Positions 43,801 to 51,106 of a DNA stretch of 64,000 nucleotides are shown here, in pieces. Origin of the DNA: Rhodococcoides kyotonense (lineage in GTDB: Bacteria > Actinomycetota > Actinomycetes > Mycobacteriales > Mycobacteriaceae); NCBI RefSeq assembly GCF_900188125.1, contig NZ_FZOW01000006.1, positions 248,001-312,000 on the forward strand, given 5' to 3'. Both the position numbers and the translations under genes were made by a program. A model generated the notes under the pieces. It had not been told where the DNA came from. It saw nothing but the letters and a program-made list of their open reading frames with translations, and made no database searches. Every line of letters begins with the position of its first letter. The stretch's first letter is position 1.

Positions 43801-44961
43801 GTGAAGATCACCGATGCTCAGCGGCGTACCCGACTCGTGACCCGCCAGTTCGCGAATTTCGCGTCGCCGGAGGACGTCGTCTCGTCGTTGTTCGCGCTGC
43901 ACGCAACCGATCCGGCGTCGGTGTATCTGTCCGTGCTGGCCCGCGCTCGGTCGCTGACGGTCGAGGACGTGCGCGCCGCGATGTACGACAGGCGTTCGCT
44001 CGTCCGGATCATGGCCATGCGTCGCACGTTGTTCGTTGTCGCGCACGACGATGTCCCGACGGTCCATGCCGCCGCAAGCCTCGGCGTCGCACGGACGATG
44101 CGTGCCCGCTTGATCAAAGAGGTGTCGACGCTGCCGACCGAGCCGGTTATCGACGACGTCGCCGCGTGGCTCGCGCAGACAGAAGAAGAGACGATGACCC
44201 ATCTACGGGCCGTCGGATCCGCGACCGGCGCCGAATTGTCCTCTGCCGTCACACTGTTGAAGACAGCGATCCTGCCGACGACCGACAAGTCGTACGACGT
44301 CAAGCGGTACGTCACCTCACAGGTTCTGGTGATGATGGCTGCGGAGGGCAAGATGGTTCGCGTCGAGCCCCGGGGTGCGTGGACGTCACGTCGGCACGCG
44401 TGGGCGCCGATCGACGAGTGGTGGCCGGGCGGAATTCCCGACGCCGACGAGGCTTCGAGTCGTCGGGATCTGGTGTCGCGGTGGCTCGAGGTCTTCGGAC
44501 CCGCAACGTTCGACGACATCCAATGGTGGACTGGCTGGAACAAGACGCAGACCCGCAATGCCATCGCCGGCATCGATACCGTGGATGTTTCCCTGGAGGC
44601 TGGTGACGGAATCATGTTGCCTTCCAGCACTTTCGATGGTTCCGCACGCGGGGTGATGCTGCTGCCCGCGTTGGACCCGACACCGATGGGCTGGAAGCAC
44701 CGCGACTGGTATCTCGGCGAGTACAGGAAGCCGCTGTTCGACAATTTCGGCAACATCGGCCCGACGATCTGGTCCGACGGCCGCATTGTCGGAGGGTGGG
44801 CGGTGTCGCCGTCGGGCGAGGTGGTGACGGAGTTGTTCGAGGACAGCGATACTCGCGCCGTCGCCGCGGAGGCCGGGCGTATCACCGACCTGCTCGACGG
44901 GGCCGCGATCGTCCCGACCTTCCCGACGCCGCTGGAGAAGCGCTTGCGCGGCAAGAAATGA
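43801..44961 (+). CDS. Winged-helix HTH_42/AlkZ-like protein
   Basis: A 386-residue protein of the winged-helix DNA-binding HTH_42 (DUF1006) superfamily, which includes the interstrand-crosslink glycosylases AlkZ and YcaQ. Landmarks are the N-terminal LVTRQFANFASPEDVV and LFALHATDPASVYLSVLAR, RTLFVVAHDDVPTVH in the middle, and LLPALDPTPMGWKHRDWY near the end. The QxQ-type catalytic motif of AlkZ is not clearly seen (HATD occupies the equivalent place), so glycosylase activity is uncertain. GTG start. Followed directly by palindromic repeat B. Confidence 0.75.
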   Translation: MKITDAQRRTRLVTRQFANFASPEDVVSSLFALHATDPASVYLSVLARARSLTVEDVRAAMYDRRSLVRIMAMRRTLFVVAHDDVPTVHAAASLGVARTMRARLIKEVSTLPTEPVIDDVAAWLAQTEEETMTHLRAVGSATGAELSSAVTLLKTAILPTTDKSYDVKRYVTSQVLVMMAAEGKMVRVEPRGAWTSRRHAWAPIDEWWPGGIPDADEASSRRDLVSRWLEVFGPATFDDIQWWTGWNKTQTRNAIAGIDTVDVSLEAGDGIMLPSSTFDGSARGVMLLPALDPTPMGWKHRDWYLGEYRKPLFDNFGNIGPTIWSDGRIVGGWAVSPSGEVVTELFEDSDTRAVAAEAGRITDLLDGAAIVPTFPTPLEKRLRGKK

Positions 44962-44978
44962 CGACGCACCGGGACTGA

Positions 44979-45026
44979 CTGCACGTTATGTCCCGAAATC
45001 GACGGGATCCCGCCTGTAATGTGCAA
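44979..45026. repeat. Palindromic repeat B, copy 1
   Basis: Outer arms CTGCACGTTA and TAATGTGCAAC (imperfect) enclose an exact core palindrome CGGGATCCCG at 45,003-45,012. Same layout as the copy at 48,000. It sits between the ends of two convergent genes. An additional 8-bp hairpin AGCGTTCG/CGAACGCT follows at 45,032-45,070. Confidence 0.65.
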
Positions 45027-45112
45027 CGAGTAGCGTTCGTAGACTTCGATATTCGATCCGGTCGAACGCTGCCACGTCCTCTCGAACACGCCGCAGTCCC
45101 TGAGCCTTCCCT

Positions 45113-46633
45113 CTACTGGCCCCAGAACCCGCACTGGTGGGCGTCGGCATAGTTGCCCACGGTCGAGTCTGGGTTACCGAACTCCCAGACGGGGCCCGAC
45201 GCGTCGGATGTGCGTGGCCAGCCTGGATCGCCCGTGTGCGCGAACTTCGACCACGCGTCGATCATGTTGTCCGACAATTCTTTCTGGCCCGGCTGTGTCA
45301 AGAAGTCGTGGCCTCCCAGATCGAACGTGTACGGCAGGTCCGACGCGTGTGCTGCGCCCGGCGGCAATCCCGTCGCGGCTATTCCGCTGACGTCGGGGGC
45401 GGTGGCGTCGGCGAATTCGTACGTCCAGACGTCGGCGCTCTCGGCGAGTCGCGATGCGTTGCGGAGCGTCGGGCAAGACCACGCGGAGTCGGTGACCACC
45501 GTGGACCACGCGAGGGCAGCATTGTCGAAAGAGCTTCGTGGATAACGTTGTTCGACCTCCTGGGCTCGCGGTCCGAACGCTGCGGCGATGAGATCCGAGT
45601 AGTTCTCGTCGGTGACGGCAGCCGGGTCGGCCAGTAGCGCTCCGCCGATGAACGCGCGATGTTCGTCGGCGGTGCCGCCCATGATGACCGGCACGTCGGT
45701 CGTCGTTGTCGCGGGGTCGCCCGGGAGCAGTTCAGTGCCGTACGCGAGGCCGTTGCCGAACGCGCTTCCCTGTTCCACCAGGGTGCCGACGGGCATGTTG
45801 CGCAGACACTGCAGCGTGTCCCCGGTGCAGTTCAGGGACGCCGCAATGCCGACACCGGTCTGCTCGGACTCGTCGAGCGTCGTGTATGGCCTGATCTCGG
45901 GCAGGCCTGGGTAGAGTGCGCCGGCAGGCCAGTCGACCTCGCACGATCCCGACATGATGATGGCCTTGTCGACGAGACCTTCCGTCTCCGGCGATCCCAA
46001 CGCTGCACACGTCGAGAAACCGCCGGCGGATTCGCCCATCAACGTCACGTTGTCGGGGTCGCCGCCGAACGCTTCGGCGTTGTCGTTGGCCCACCGGAGT
46101 CCGGCGAGTTGATCTGCGAGACCGAAGTTTCCGGATCCTTCGAGGCCGGGCAGGCCGAGGTACCCGAACATTCCGAGTCGATAGTTCACGGTCACGACGA
46201 TCACGTTGCCCTGCTCGGCGAAGCGCTTCGCGTCGTAGTCCGATCCGGCTCCCTGCGTGTAGCCGCCGCCGTGCCACCAGACGACCACGGGAAGTTTGCC
46301 GGACGGCTCTCGTGGGGTCGTCACGTCGAGGAACAAGCAGTCTTCGTCGGTCGACGGTTGACCGCCGGAAGCGTTTTGGGGACAACGGTTTCCGGATTCT
46401 GTGGCATCGAGCGTCTCGTCGGTGTCGGCGACGGGCTGCGGGAGCGTCCATCGTTTGTCACCCGTCGGCGGTTCGGCATATCGGACGCCGAGGAACTGGC
46501 GCGTCTCGCCGACGGTCTTGCCGTGGAGCGTTCCGGTGGTGGAATCGACGTCGTCTTGGGTCGTACTGTCGGTGGTCGTCGAACATGCCGCGATAAGGAG
46601 CAGGCATGCGAATACCGTCCAGATCTTCTTCAT
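45113..46633 (-). CDS. Lipoprotein type-B carboxylesterase
   Basis: A 506-residue surface lipoprotein esterase. The signal ends in lipobox LIAAC with Cys17 followed by a Ser/Thr/Asp-rich linker. The type-B carboxylesterase signature is complete: FLGVRYAEPPTGDKRW, DCLFLDVTTP, the oxyanion HGGGYTQG, GDPDNVTLMGESAGGFST with Ser202, and a His in AAHASDLPYTFD. Substrate unknown. The ATG overlaps the TetR stop by 4 bp (ATGA), so it is controlled with the regulator. Confidence 0.9.
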   Translation of the reverse strand: MKKIWTVFACLLLIAACSTTTDSTTQDDVDSTTGTLHGKTVGETRQFLGVRYAEPPTGDKRWTLPQPVADTDETLDATESGNRCPQNASGGQPSTDEDCLFLDVTTPREPSGKLPVVVWWHGGGYTQGAGSDYDAKRFAEQGNVIVVTVNYRLGMFGYLGLPGLEGSGNFGLADQLAGLRWANDNAEAFGGDPDNVTLMGESAGGFSTCAALGSPETEGLVDKAIIMSGSCEVDWPAGALYPGLPEIRPYTTLDESEQTGVGIAASLNCTGDTLQCLRNMPVGTLVEQGSAFGNGLAYGTELLPGDPATTTTDVPVIMGGTADEHRAFIGGALLADPAAVTDENYSDLIAAAFGPRAQEVEQRYPRSSFDNAALAWSTVVTDSAWSCPTLRNASRLAESADVWTYEFADATAPDVSGIAATGLPPGAAHASDLPYTFDLGGHDFLTQPGQKELSDNMIDAWSKFAHTGDPGWPRTSDASGPVWEFGNPDSTVGNYADAHQCGFWGQ

Positions 46634-47235
46634 CGGTTCTCCAGTCGAGTTGCAGCCAGTACGGTGTGCAGCACTTCCTCGATGAGCGAGTGCGTATCCG
46701 AGCCTGCCGCAACACGTTTCAGGGCTGCGTCGAGGATGGACCGTATGACGACGGCCATCAGCTCGGTATCCATCGGCCGGAACTGGCCGACATCTATCCC
46801 CCTGCTCAAGATCATGTCGACCTCGAGCATTTCCGACGCGTGTTCGCCGCTCGTCGCGCGAGGTGTGTGTCCCGACGCGAAGATCGACGCCAGCGAGCTC
46901 ATATGGCGTGGATAATTCGCGTAGAACTCGATGCTCCCGGTGATGAAGTGCGCCAACGCATCTCGCGGGGTAGTCGCATCGGTCACGGCTGGGCCGACTT
47001 GCTCAGCGGCTACGGAGTACACCTCGGCGACGACGGCATCGAGCAGGCCGTCGCGACTGCCGAAGTGATACGTCAGCACTCCCCTACTGACTCCGGCGCG
47101 CTCGGCCACCTTGTTCAGCGACGCCTTCTCGGCCCCGACTTCTGCGATGACGTCGATCGCCACACCCACCAACTGGGTGCGGCGCGCGGACTGGATGAAC
47201 GTGGGTGTCTCACGTTCTACCCGTGGCGACGGCAT
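46630..47235 (-). CDS. TetR-family transcriptional regulator
   Basis: A 201-residue TetR regulator. The HTH at residues 28-60 reads AEVGAEKASLNKVAERAGVS then RGVLTYHFGSRDGLLDAVV. The C-terminal half is the ligand/dimerisation domain. First gene of an operon with the esterase, so it likely represses both itself and the esterase through the dyad at 47,265. ATG 47,235 chosen over an upstream TTG at 47,262, which would place the dyad inside the gene. Confidence 0.9.
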   Translation of the reverse strand: MPSPRVERETPTFIQSARRTQLVGVAIDVIAEVGAEKASLNKVAERAGVSRGVLTYHFGSRDGLLDAVVAEVYSVAAEQVGPAVTDATTPRDALAHFITGSIEFYANYPRHMSSLASIFASGHTPRATSGEHASEMLEVDMILSRGIDVGQFRPMDTELMAVVIRSILDAALKRVAAGSDTHSLIEEVLHTVLAATRLENR

Positions 47236-47264
47236 GTGCCCGACGCTAACAGGGTTGACCAATT

Positions 47265-47282
47265 TTTCCCAGGGGTGGGAAA
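47265..47282. promoter_or_regulatory. Candidate TetR operator
   Basis: TTTCCCA-GGGG-TGGGAAA: 7-bp arms with a 4-bp spacer, 30 bp upstream of the tetR ATG. TetR proteins bind such dyads near their own promoter. It lies in a low-GC stretch that otherwise has no coding signal (47,236-47,393). Confidence 0.5.
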
Positions 47283-47393
47283 TTCCTCGGCGGCGAAATT
47301 TAACCTCCTGTTGTGCGGTTCAGCTGGGTTTTTCCGCGCAATCGGAGGTTGGATTTCCGACGCTCGGATCAGCGGGCCGCGCAGAACTCCGGA

Positions 47394-47657
47394 TCATCTG
47401 TACACGTCACACCAGTGCGCGACGCGGATGATCCTGACGACGATGCGGTCGTCGAAGATTTGATAGATCACGCGGAATTGACCTCGACGCGCCGAGTAGT
47501 TGCCCGCGAGCCTGTCACGCAGAGGCTTGCCGACGCAGTACGGATTCTCGGCTAGCGGTCCTCTGATGAATTCCCAGCATGCGGCAGCAACCGATTCGGG
47601 AAGCGTGTCGACGAGCGCTCTCCTCGCTGCGCCCGTCAGTTCGATTCGGTAGGTCAC
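47394..47657 (-). CDS. RelE/ParE-superfamily toxin
   Basis: An 87-residue mRNA interferase-type toxin: YRIELTGAARRALVDTLP, PLAENPYCVGKPLRDRLAGN, YSARRGQFRVIYQIFDD and VVRIIRVAHWCDVY. This is the RelE pattern with the Arg and terminal Tyr used in ribosome-dependent mRNA cleavage. Start overlaps the antitoxin stop by 4 bp (ATGA). Confidence 0.93.
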   Translation of the reverse strand: MTYRIELTGAARRALVDTLPESVAAACWEFIRGPLAENPYCVGKPLRDRLAGNYSARRGQFRVIYQIFDDRIVVRIIRVAHWCDVYR

Positions 47658-47938
47658 TGCGGTAGGCGACCAGCGGCTCGCATCTCGTCAGTTACCTGCT
47701 CCAGGCTGTACACGTCACCTTGTGCGGCCTCGGATTCCGATTCGCGAAGGGCTTGGGTCAACTCTTGATCGCTGAGGATCGAGAGTGTCTCCATGATCGA
47801 GTCGAAGTCGTCGGCACTGAGGAGCACTGCGGCGCGTCGACCCTGCCGAGTGACTTCGACGCGCTGATGGGTGCGAACAGCTTCGTCCACCAGCTTGGAC
47901 AGCTGAGCTCTCACCTCGGCCAGCGGCAGCGTCGTCAT
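47654..47938 (-). CDS. Phd/YefM-type antitoxin
   Basis: A 94-residue antitoxin. The Phd/YefM N terminus is MTTLPLAEVRAQLSKLVDEA, then RVEVTRQGRRAAVLLSADDFDSI; the C-terminal half (ESEAAQGDVYSLEQ) would wrap the toxin. It autoregulates the operon and neutralises the RelE-like product. A -10-like TAGAAT lies 7 nt upstream of the ATG. Confidence 0.92.
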   Translation of the reverse strand: MTTLPLAEVRAQLSKLVDEAVRTHQRVEVTRQGRRAAVLLSADDFDSIMETLSILSDQELTQALRESESEAAQGDVYSLEQVTDEMRAAGRLPQ

Positions 47939-47945
47939 GTACAGA

Positions 47946-47951
47946 ATTCTA
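47946..47951 (-). promoter_or_regulatory. -10 element of the toxin-antitoxin operon
   Basis: TAGAAT on the minus strand, matching TATAAT at five of six positions, 7 nt before the antitoxin ATG; +1 would fall on or beside the start codon, a leaderless arrangement. No clear -35 element is visible. Confidence 0.5.
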
Positions 47952-47999
47952 GCGTTCGGCGGGGTTAGTTACTGAACAACGGTAGGCAACTTGCTACTG

Positions 48000-48059
48000 G
48001 CTGCACATTATCGGCTGAAACTGACGGGATCCCGCCCGTCCGATCCAGTAATGTGCAGC
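48000..48059. repeat. Palindromic repeat B, copy 2
   Basis: Perfect 11-nt outer arms GCTGCACATTA (48,000-48,010) and TAATGTGCAGC (48,049-48,059) around a core palindrome CGGGATCCCG at 48,025-48,034. It shares the arms and the core with the copy at 44,979 but has about 12 more bases between core and right arm. Lies between ychF and the toxin-antitoxin promoter. Confidence 0.7.
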
Positions 48060-48076
48060 GAATCCCGTCCGACGGC

Positions 48077-49156
48077 CTAGACGTTGAAGCGGAACTCCAC
48101 GACATCCCCGTCGACCATGATGTAGTCCTTGCCCTCCATGCGCACCTTGCCCGCGGCCTTGGCGGCCGCCATGGAGCCTGCGTCGATGAGGTCGTCGAAG
48201 CTGACGATTTCGGCCTTGATGAAGCCACGCTCGAAGTCGGTGTGGATGACGCCCGCGGCCTGGGGTGCGGTGTCGCCCTGGTGAATCGTCCACGCGCGCG
48301 CCTCTTTCGGGCCCGCGGTGAGGTAGGTCTGCAGGCCCAGGGTGTGGAAGCCGGCGCGGGCCAAGGCGTCGAGACCCGGCTCTGTTTGCCCGACGCTCTC
48401 CAACAATTCCGCAGCCGATTCGGCGTCGAGTTCGAGCAGTTCCGACTCGATCTTGGCGTCCAGGAACACGGCATCGGCGGGCGCGACGGACTTGGCCAGC
48501 TCCGCGACCTTGACGTCGTCGGTCAGGATCGATTCGTCGGCGTTGAAGACGTAGAGGAACGGCTTCGTCGTCAGTAACTGGAATTCTTTGAGCAGCTCGA
48601 AGTCCAGCTTGTCCTTCGCCGAGAACAGGGTCTTGCCTTCGTTGAGCACGGCCTGTGCGGCGATCGCGGCGTCGAGTGCGGGTTTGCGGTCCTTCTTGAT
48701 CCGCGCTTCCTTCTCGACGCGCGGGATGGCCTTCTCGAGCGTCTGCAGGTCTGCGATCGCGAGCTCGGTCTCGATGACCTCGATGTCGGCCGAGGGGTCG
48801 ACGCGGCCGTCGACGTGCACGACGTCGTCGTCGGCGAAGACACGCACGACCTGGCAGATGGCGTCGGCTTCACGAATGTTCGCGAGGAACTTGTTGCCGA
48901 GGCCTGCGCCCTCGGACGCGCCCTTGACGATGCCGGCGATGTCGACGAACGACACCAGCGCGGGTACTTCCTTCTCGGAACTGAACACCTCGGCCAGCTT
49001 CCCGAGCCGCGGGTCGGGTAGCGGAACGACGCCGACGTTGGGCTCGATGGTCGCGAACGGGTAGTTCGCGGCCAGCACGTCGTTCTTGGTCAGCGCGTTG
49101 AAGAGGGTGGACTTGCCGACGTTGGGCAGTCCGACGATTCCGAGGGTGAGGCTCAC
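48077..49156 (-). CDS. ychF: Ribosome-binding ATPase YchF (Obg-like)
   Basis: A 359-residue universally conserved P-loop protein that prefers ATP. Walker A is GLPNVGKSTLFNAL, G3 is DIAGIVKGASEGAGLGNKFL, the altered G4 (NADES) explains ATP use, and the C-terminal TGS domain ends MVDGDVVEFRFNV. Binds ribosomes and is linked to stress responses. Gene order beyond it shows no functional partner. Confidence 0.96.
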   Translation of the reverse strand: MSLTLGIVGLPNVGKSTLFNALTKNDVLAANYPFATIEPNVGVVPLPDPRLGKLAEVFSSEKEVPALVSFVDIAGIVKGASEGAGLGNKFLANIREADAICQVVRVFADDDVVHVDGRVDPSADIEVIETELAIADLQTLEKAIPRVEKEARIKKDRKPALDAAIAAQAVLNEGKTLFSAKDKLDFELLKEFQLLTTKPFLYVFNADESILTDDVKVAELAKSVAPADAVFLDAKIESELLELDAESAAELLESVGQTEPGLDALARAGFHTLGLQTYLTAGPKEARAWTIHQGDTAPQAAGVIHTDFERGFIKAEIVSFDDLIDAGSMAAAKAAGKVRMEGKDYIMVDGDVVEFRFNV

Positions 49157-49177
49157 GGTCTATGGAGTCTACTTCGC

Positions 49178-49963
49178 CTATCCGACCAGCCCCGCCAGCG
49201 CCCGCCCAGCATCCAGACTCGACGTGCCCAGCGGTGCGAGGACGACGTGATCGGCCCCGGCGTCCAGGTGCTCCTGTACGCGTCGGGCAATGTCGTCGAC
49301 GCTCCCCCACGCGACGACGGCGTCGACCAGATTGTCGCTGAGACTGTCGACGTCCGCGCTGGTGAAACCCATCCGCAGGAAATTCTGCCGGTACCCGCCG
49401 ACCGTTGCGAGAAACGACAGCGGTTCGCGAGCGGCTGCGCGGGCCTCGGCAGGATCGTCCTCCAGTACGACGAACTGATCGATCGCGAGAACCGCGTCGC
49501 CGAGAATCCCACGAGCCTCGGCTGTATAGGACGGCGTCACGAGCAGCGCGACGGCACCTGCCGCCCGATCCCGCGCCACCTCGAGCTTCTTCGGACCGAG
49601 TGCCGCGAGCAGAATCTTGTCGGCGGGAACGCGCAGCGCGTCGAGATAGCCGTTCAGAGCTTTCAGCGGCCTGGCCGCCTGGGGCCCACCCAAACCGACA
49701 ACGAATCTGCCCGACGCGGCCAGCTCGTCGTACAGAGTGCTTGTCTCTTCCGGCCCGAAGACGTCGACCGGGATGATGCCGGGGACGATCCGAGCCGACG
49801 CCGTCGCGTCGACCAGATCCGCGAGCCGCCCGAGCCGGTCGATCCGACCACCGGGCAACCACAGTGACGTGTAGCCGAGCGACTCCAGTTCGCAGGCAAC
49901 GTCGAGGTACGAATGGCCGACGTCGATGGCGATGCCGACCCTGCCGAGACCGAGTGTGTCCAT
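49178..49963 (-). CDS. LLM-class F420-dependent oxidoreductase
   Basis: A 261-residue luciferase-like monooxygenase-fold protein of the short F420-dependent type. GRVGIAIDV, LESLGYTSLWLPGGRIDRLG, RIVPGIIPVDVFGP, RFVVGLGGPQAARPLKALNG and DHVVLAPLGTSSL follow the family. Along with fbiC and the Rv1155-like gene it is the third F420-related gene in the window. ATG 49,963 fits; longer frames upstream run into palindromic repeat C. Confidence 0.87.
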   Translation of the reverse strand: MDTLGLGRVGIAIDVGHSYLDVACELESLGYTSLWLPGGRIDRLGRLADLVDATASARIVPGIIPVDVFGPEETSTLYDELAASGRFVVGLGGPQAARPLKALNGYLDALRVPADKILLAALGPKKLEVARDRAAGAVALLVTPSYTAEARGILGDAVLAIDQFVVLEDDPAEARAAAREPLSFLATVGGYRQNFLRMGFTSADVDSLSDNLVDAVVAWGSVDDIARRVQEHLDAGADHVVLAPLGTSSLDAGRALAGLVG

Positions 49964-50002
49964 GGGCTCGACGCTAAAACCTCGAGCATCGTTCAGGTCA
50001 AG

Positions 50003-50050
50003 CCATGTGCACGAAAATACATAGCCCACTATGTATTTTCGTGCACATGG
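50003..50050. repeat. Palindromic repeat C, copy 1
   Basis: A perfect hairpin with 22-nt arms (50,003-50,024 and 50,029-50,050) and loop CCCA. The arm contains GTGCACGAAAATACATAG, unusually AT-rich for this genome. Sits between the oxidoreductase start and the dispanin-like gene stop. Confidence 0.85.
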
Positions 50051-50059
50051 GCGAAGCCC

Positions 50060-50377
50060 CTACCAACTGTTGCTGGCACCCGCGAGAGCAATGAGGAGCA
50101 CGACGTAGAACCCGACGAACACCACCATGAACGCGACCCAGATCCACAACGCGATCTGACCGAGCTTCTTCGCCCTGTCCGACGCGTACTGTGCGCCTTG
50201 GAAATCGCCCATCGCCCACCTGGGATAGACGTTCGAGCTGTGTGTGAAGGCGGAGAACGCGAGGGGCCAGAAGAAGAGCACCGCCGCCACCGCCCAACCG
50301 GCATTCGTCGGTGGGGGCGGTGGCGGCGTGTACTGAGGGTAGGACTGGCTCGGGTAGGACTGGCTCTGGTCCGTCAT
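50060..50377 (-). CDS. CD225/dispanin-family small membrane protein
   Basis: A 105-residue protein: a Pro/Tyr/Gln-rich N terminus (SYPSQSYPQYTPPPPPP), then two membrane helices (about 27-47 and 72-98) joined by the dispanin loop GDFQGAQYASDRAKKLG. This matches CD225/interferon-induced transmembrane-like proteins found in actinobacteria, role unknown. ATG 50,377. It is bracketed by two copies of palindromic repeat C, at 50,003 and 50,436. Confidence 0.8.
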   Translation of the reverse strand: MTDQSQSYPSQSYPQYTPPPPPPTNAGWAVAAVLFFWPLAFSAFTHSSNVYPRWAMGDFQGAQYASDRAKKLGQIALWIWVAFMVVFVGFYVVLLIALAGASNSW

Positions 50378-50435
50378 GGACGGCACTGTATTACGCCGTA
50401 CCGCGATTGTCTTCTGCTTCGTTGCGGCCTCACCC

Positions 50436-50481
50436 CACGTGCACGAAAATACATAGCCCCCTATGTATTTTCGTGCACGTG
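50436..50481. repeat. Palindromic repeat C, copy 2 (overlaps the eda 3' end)
   Basis: Perfect 21-nt arms (50,436-50,456 and 50,461-50,481), loop CCCC; core GTGCACGAAAATACATAG is identical to copy 1. The right arm encodes the last residues HVHENT and the TAG stop of eda, so the repeat has formed or replaced the end of that gene. Confidence 0.85.
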
Positions 50482-51078
50482 CTGGGCAGCAGCCTCGACC
50501 GCATCCCAGTCCTCACGCGCGAGAACGTCGGCCGGTGTGATCCACGACCCACCGACGCAGCCGACGTTCGGCAGCGCCAGATACGACGACGCCGACGCGG
50601 CGGTGATGCCGCCCGTCGGGCAGAAGCGCGCTGCGGGCACGGGCGAGTGGATCGACTTCAGGAAGTTCGCGCCGCCGGAGGCTTCGGCGGGGAAGAACTT
50701 GAGCTCGGTGTAGCCGGCTTCGAGCAGCGTCAACACCTCGGACACCGTTGCCGCCCCGGGCAGGTGGGGTAGGCCGGTGTCGCGCATGGCCGCCGTCAGG
50801 GTCGGCGTACTTCCGGGTGAGACCAGGAACTGTGCGCCTGCATCGAGGGCCTGCTTGGCCTGGCCAGGAGTGACGATGGTGCCTGCGCCGAGCAGGATGT
50901 CGGGGACCTCGGCCGCGATACGTTCGATCGCGTCGAGAGCGACCGGGGTCCGCAGCGTCAGCTCTATGACGGGCAGGCCGCCGGCCACGAGCGCCTTGGC
51001 CACCGGAACCGCATGGTCGAGGTTCTCGATGACGACGACGGGAATGACAGGGACGCGGTCGAGCAGGGATTCGGACAT
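50461..51078 (-). CDS. eda: KDPG aldolase Eda
   Basis: 2-keto-3-deoxy-6-phosphogluconate aldolase (205 residues), splitting KDPG into pyruvate and glyceraldehyde-3-phosphate in the Entner-Doudoroff pathway. IELTLRTPVALDAIE, ILLGAGTIVTPGQA, FLVSPGSTPTL, the Schiff-base Lys in ELKFFPAEASGG and CPTGGIT are conserved. The last residues (HVHENT) and stop come from palindromic repeat C, so the native C terminus may have been altered. Starts 28 bp after edd on the same strand. Confidence 0.94.
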   Translation of the reverse strand: MSESLLDRVPVIPVVVIENLDHAVPVAKALVAGGLPVIELTLRTPVALDAIERIAAEVPDILLGAGTIVTPGQAKQALDAGAQFLVSPGSTPTLTAAMRDTGLPHLPGAATVSEVLTLLEAGYTELKFFPAEASGGANFLKSIHSPVPAARFCPTGGITAASASSYLALPNVGCVGGSWITPADVLAREDWDAVEAAAQHVHENT

Positions 51079-51106
51079 GATCTCTTTCTTGTCGGTGGGA
51101 ACGGTT

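Noticed and set aside
49998-50304. Short frames running through palindromic repeat C
   Set aside because: They exist only because the repeat is open in several frames; the dispanin gene occupies the real coding frame.
37498-50481. Repeated palindromes as a CRISPR array
   Set aside because: Three unrelated families, two copies each, with no regular spacing, no spacers and no cas genes.
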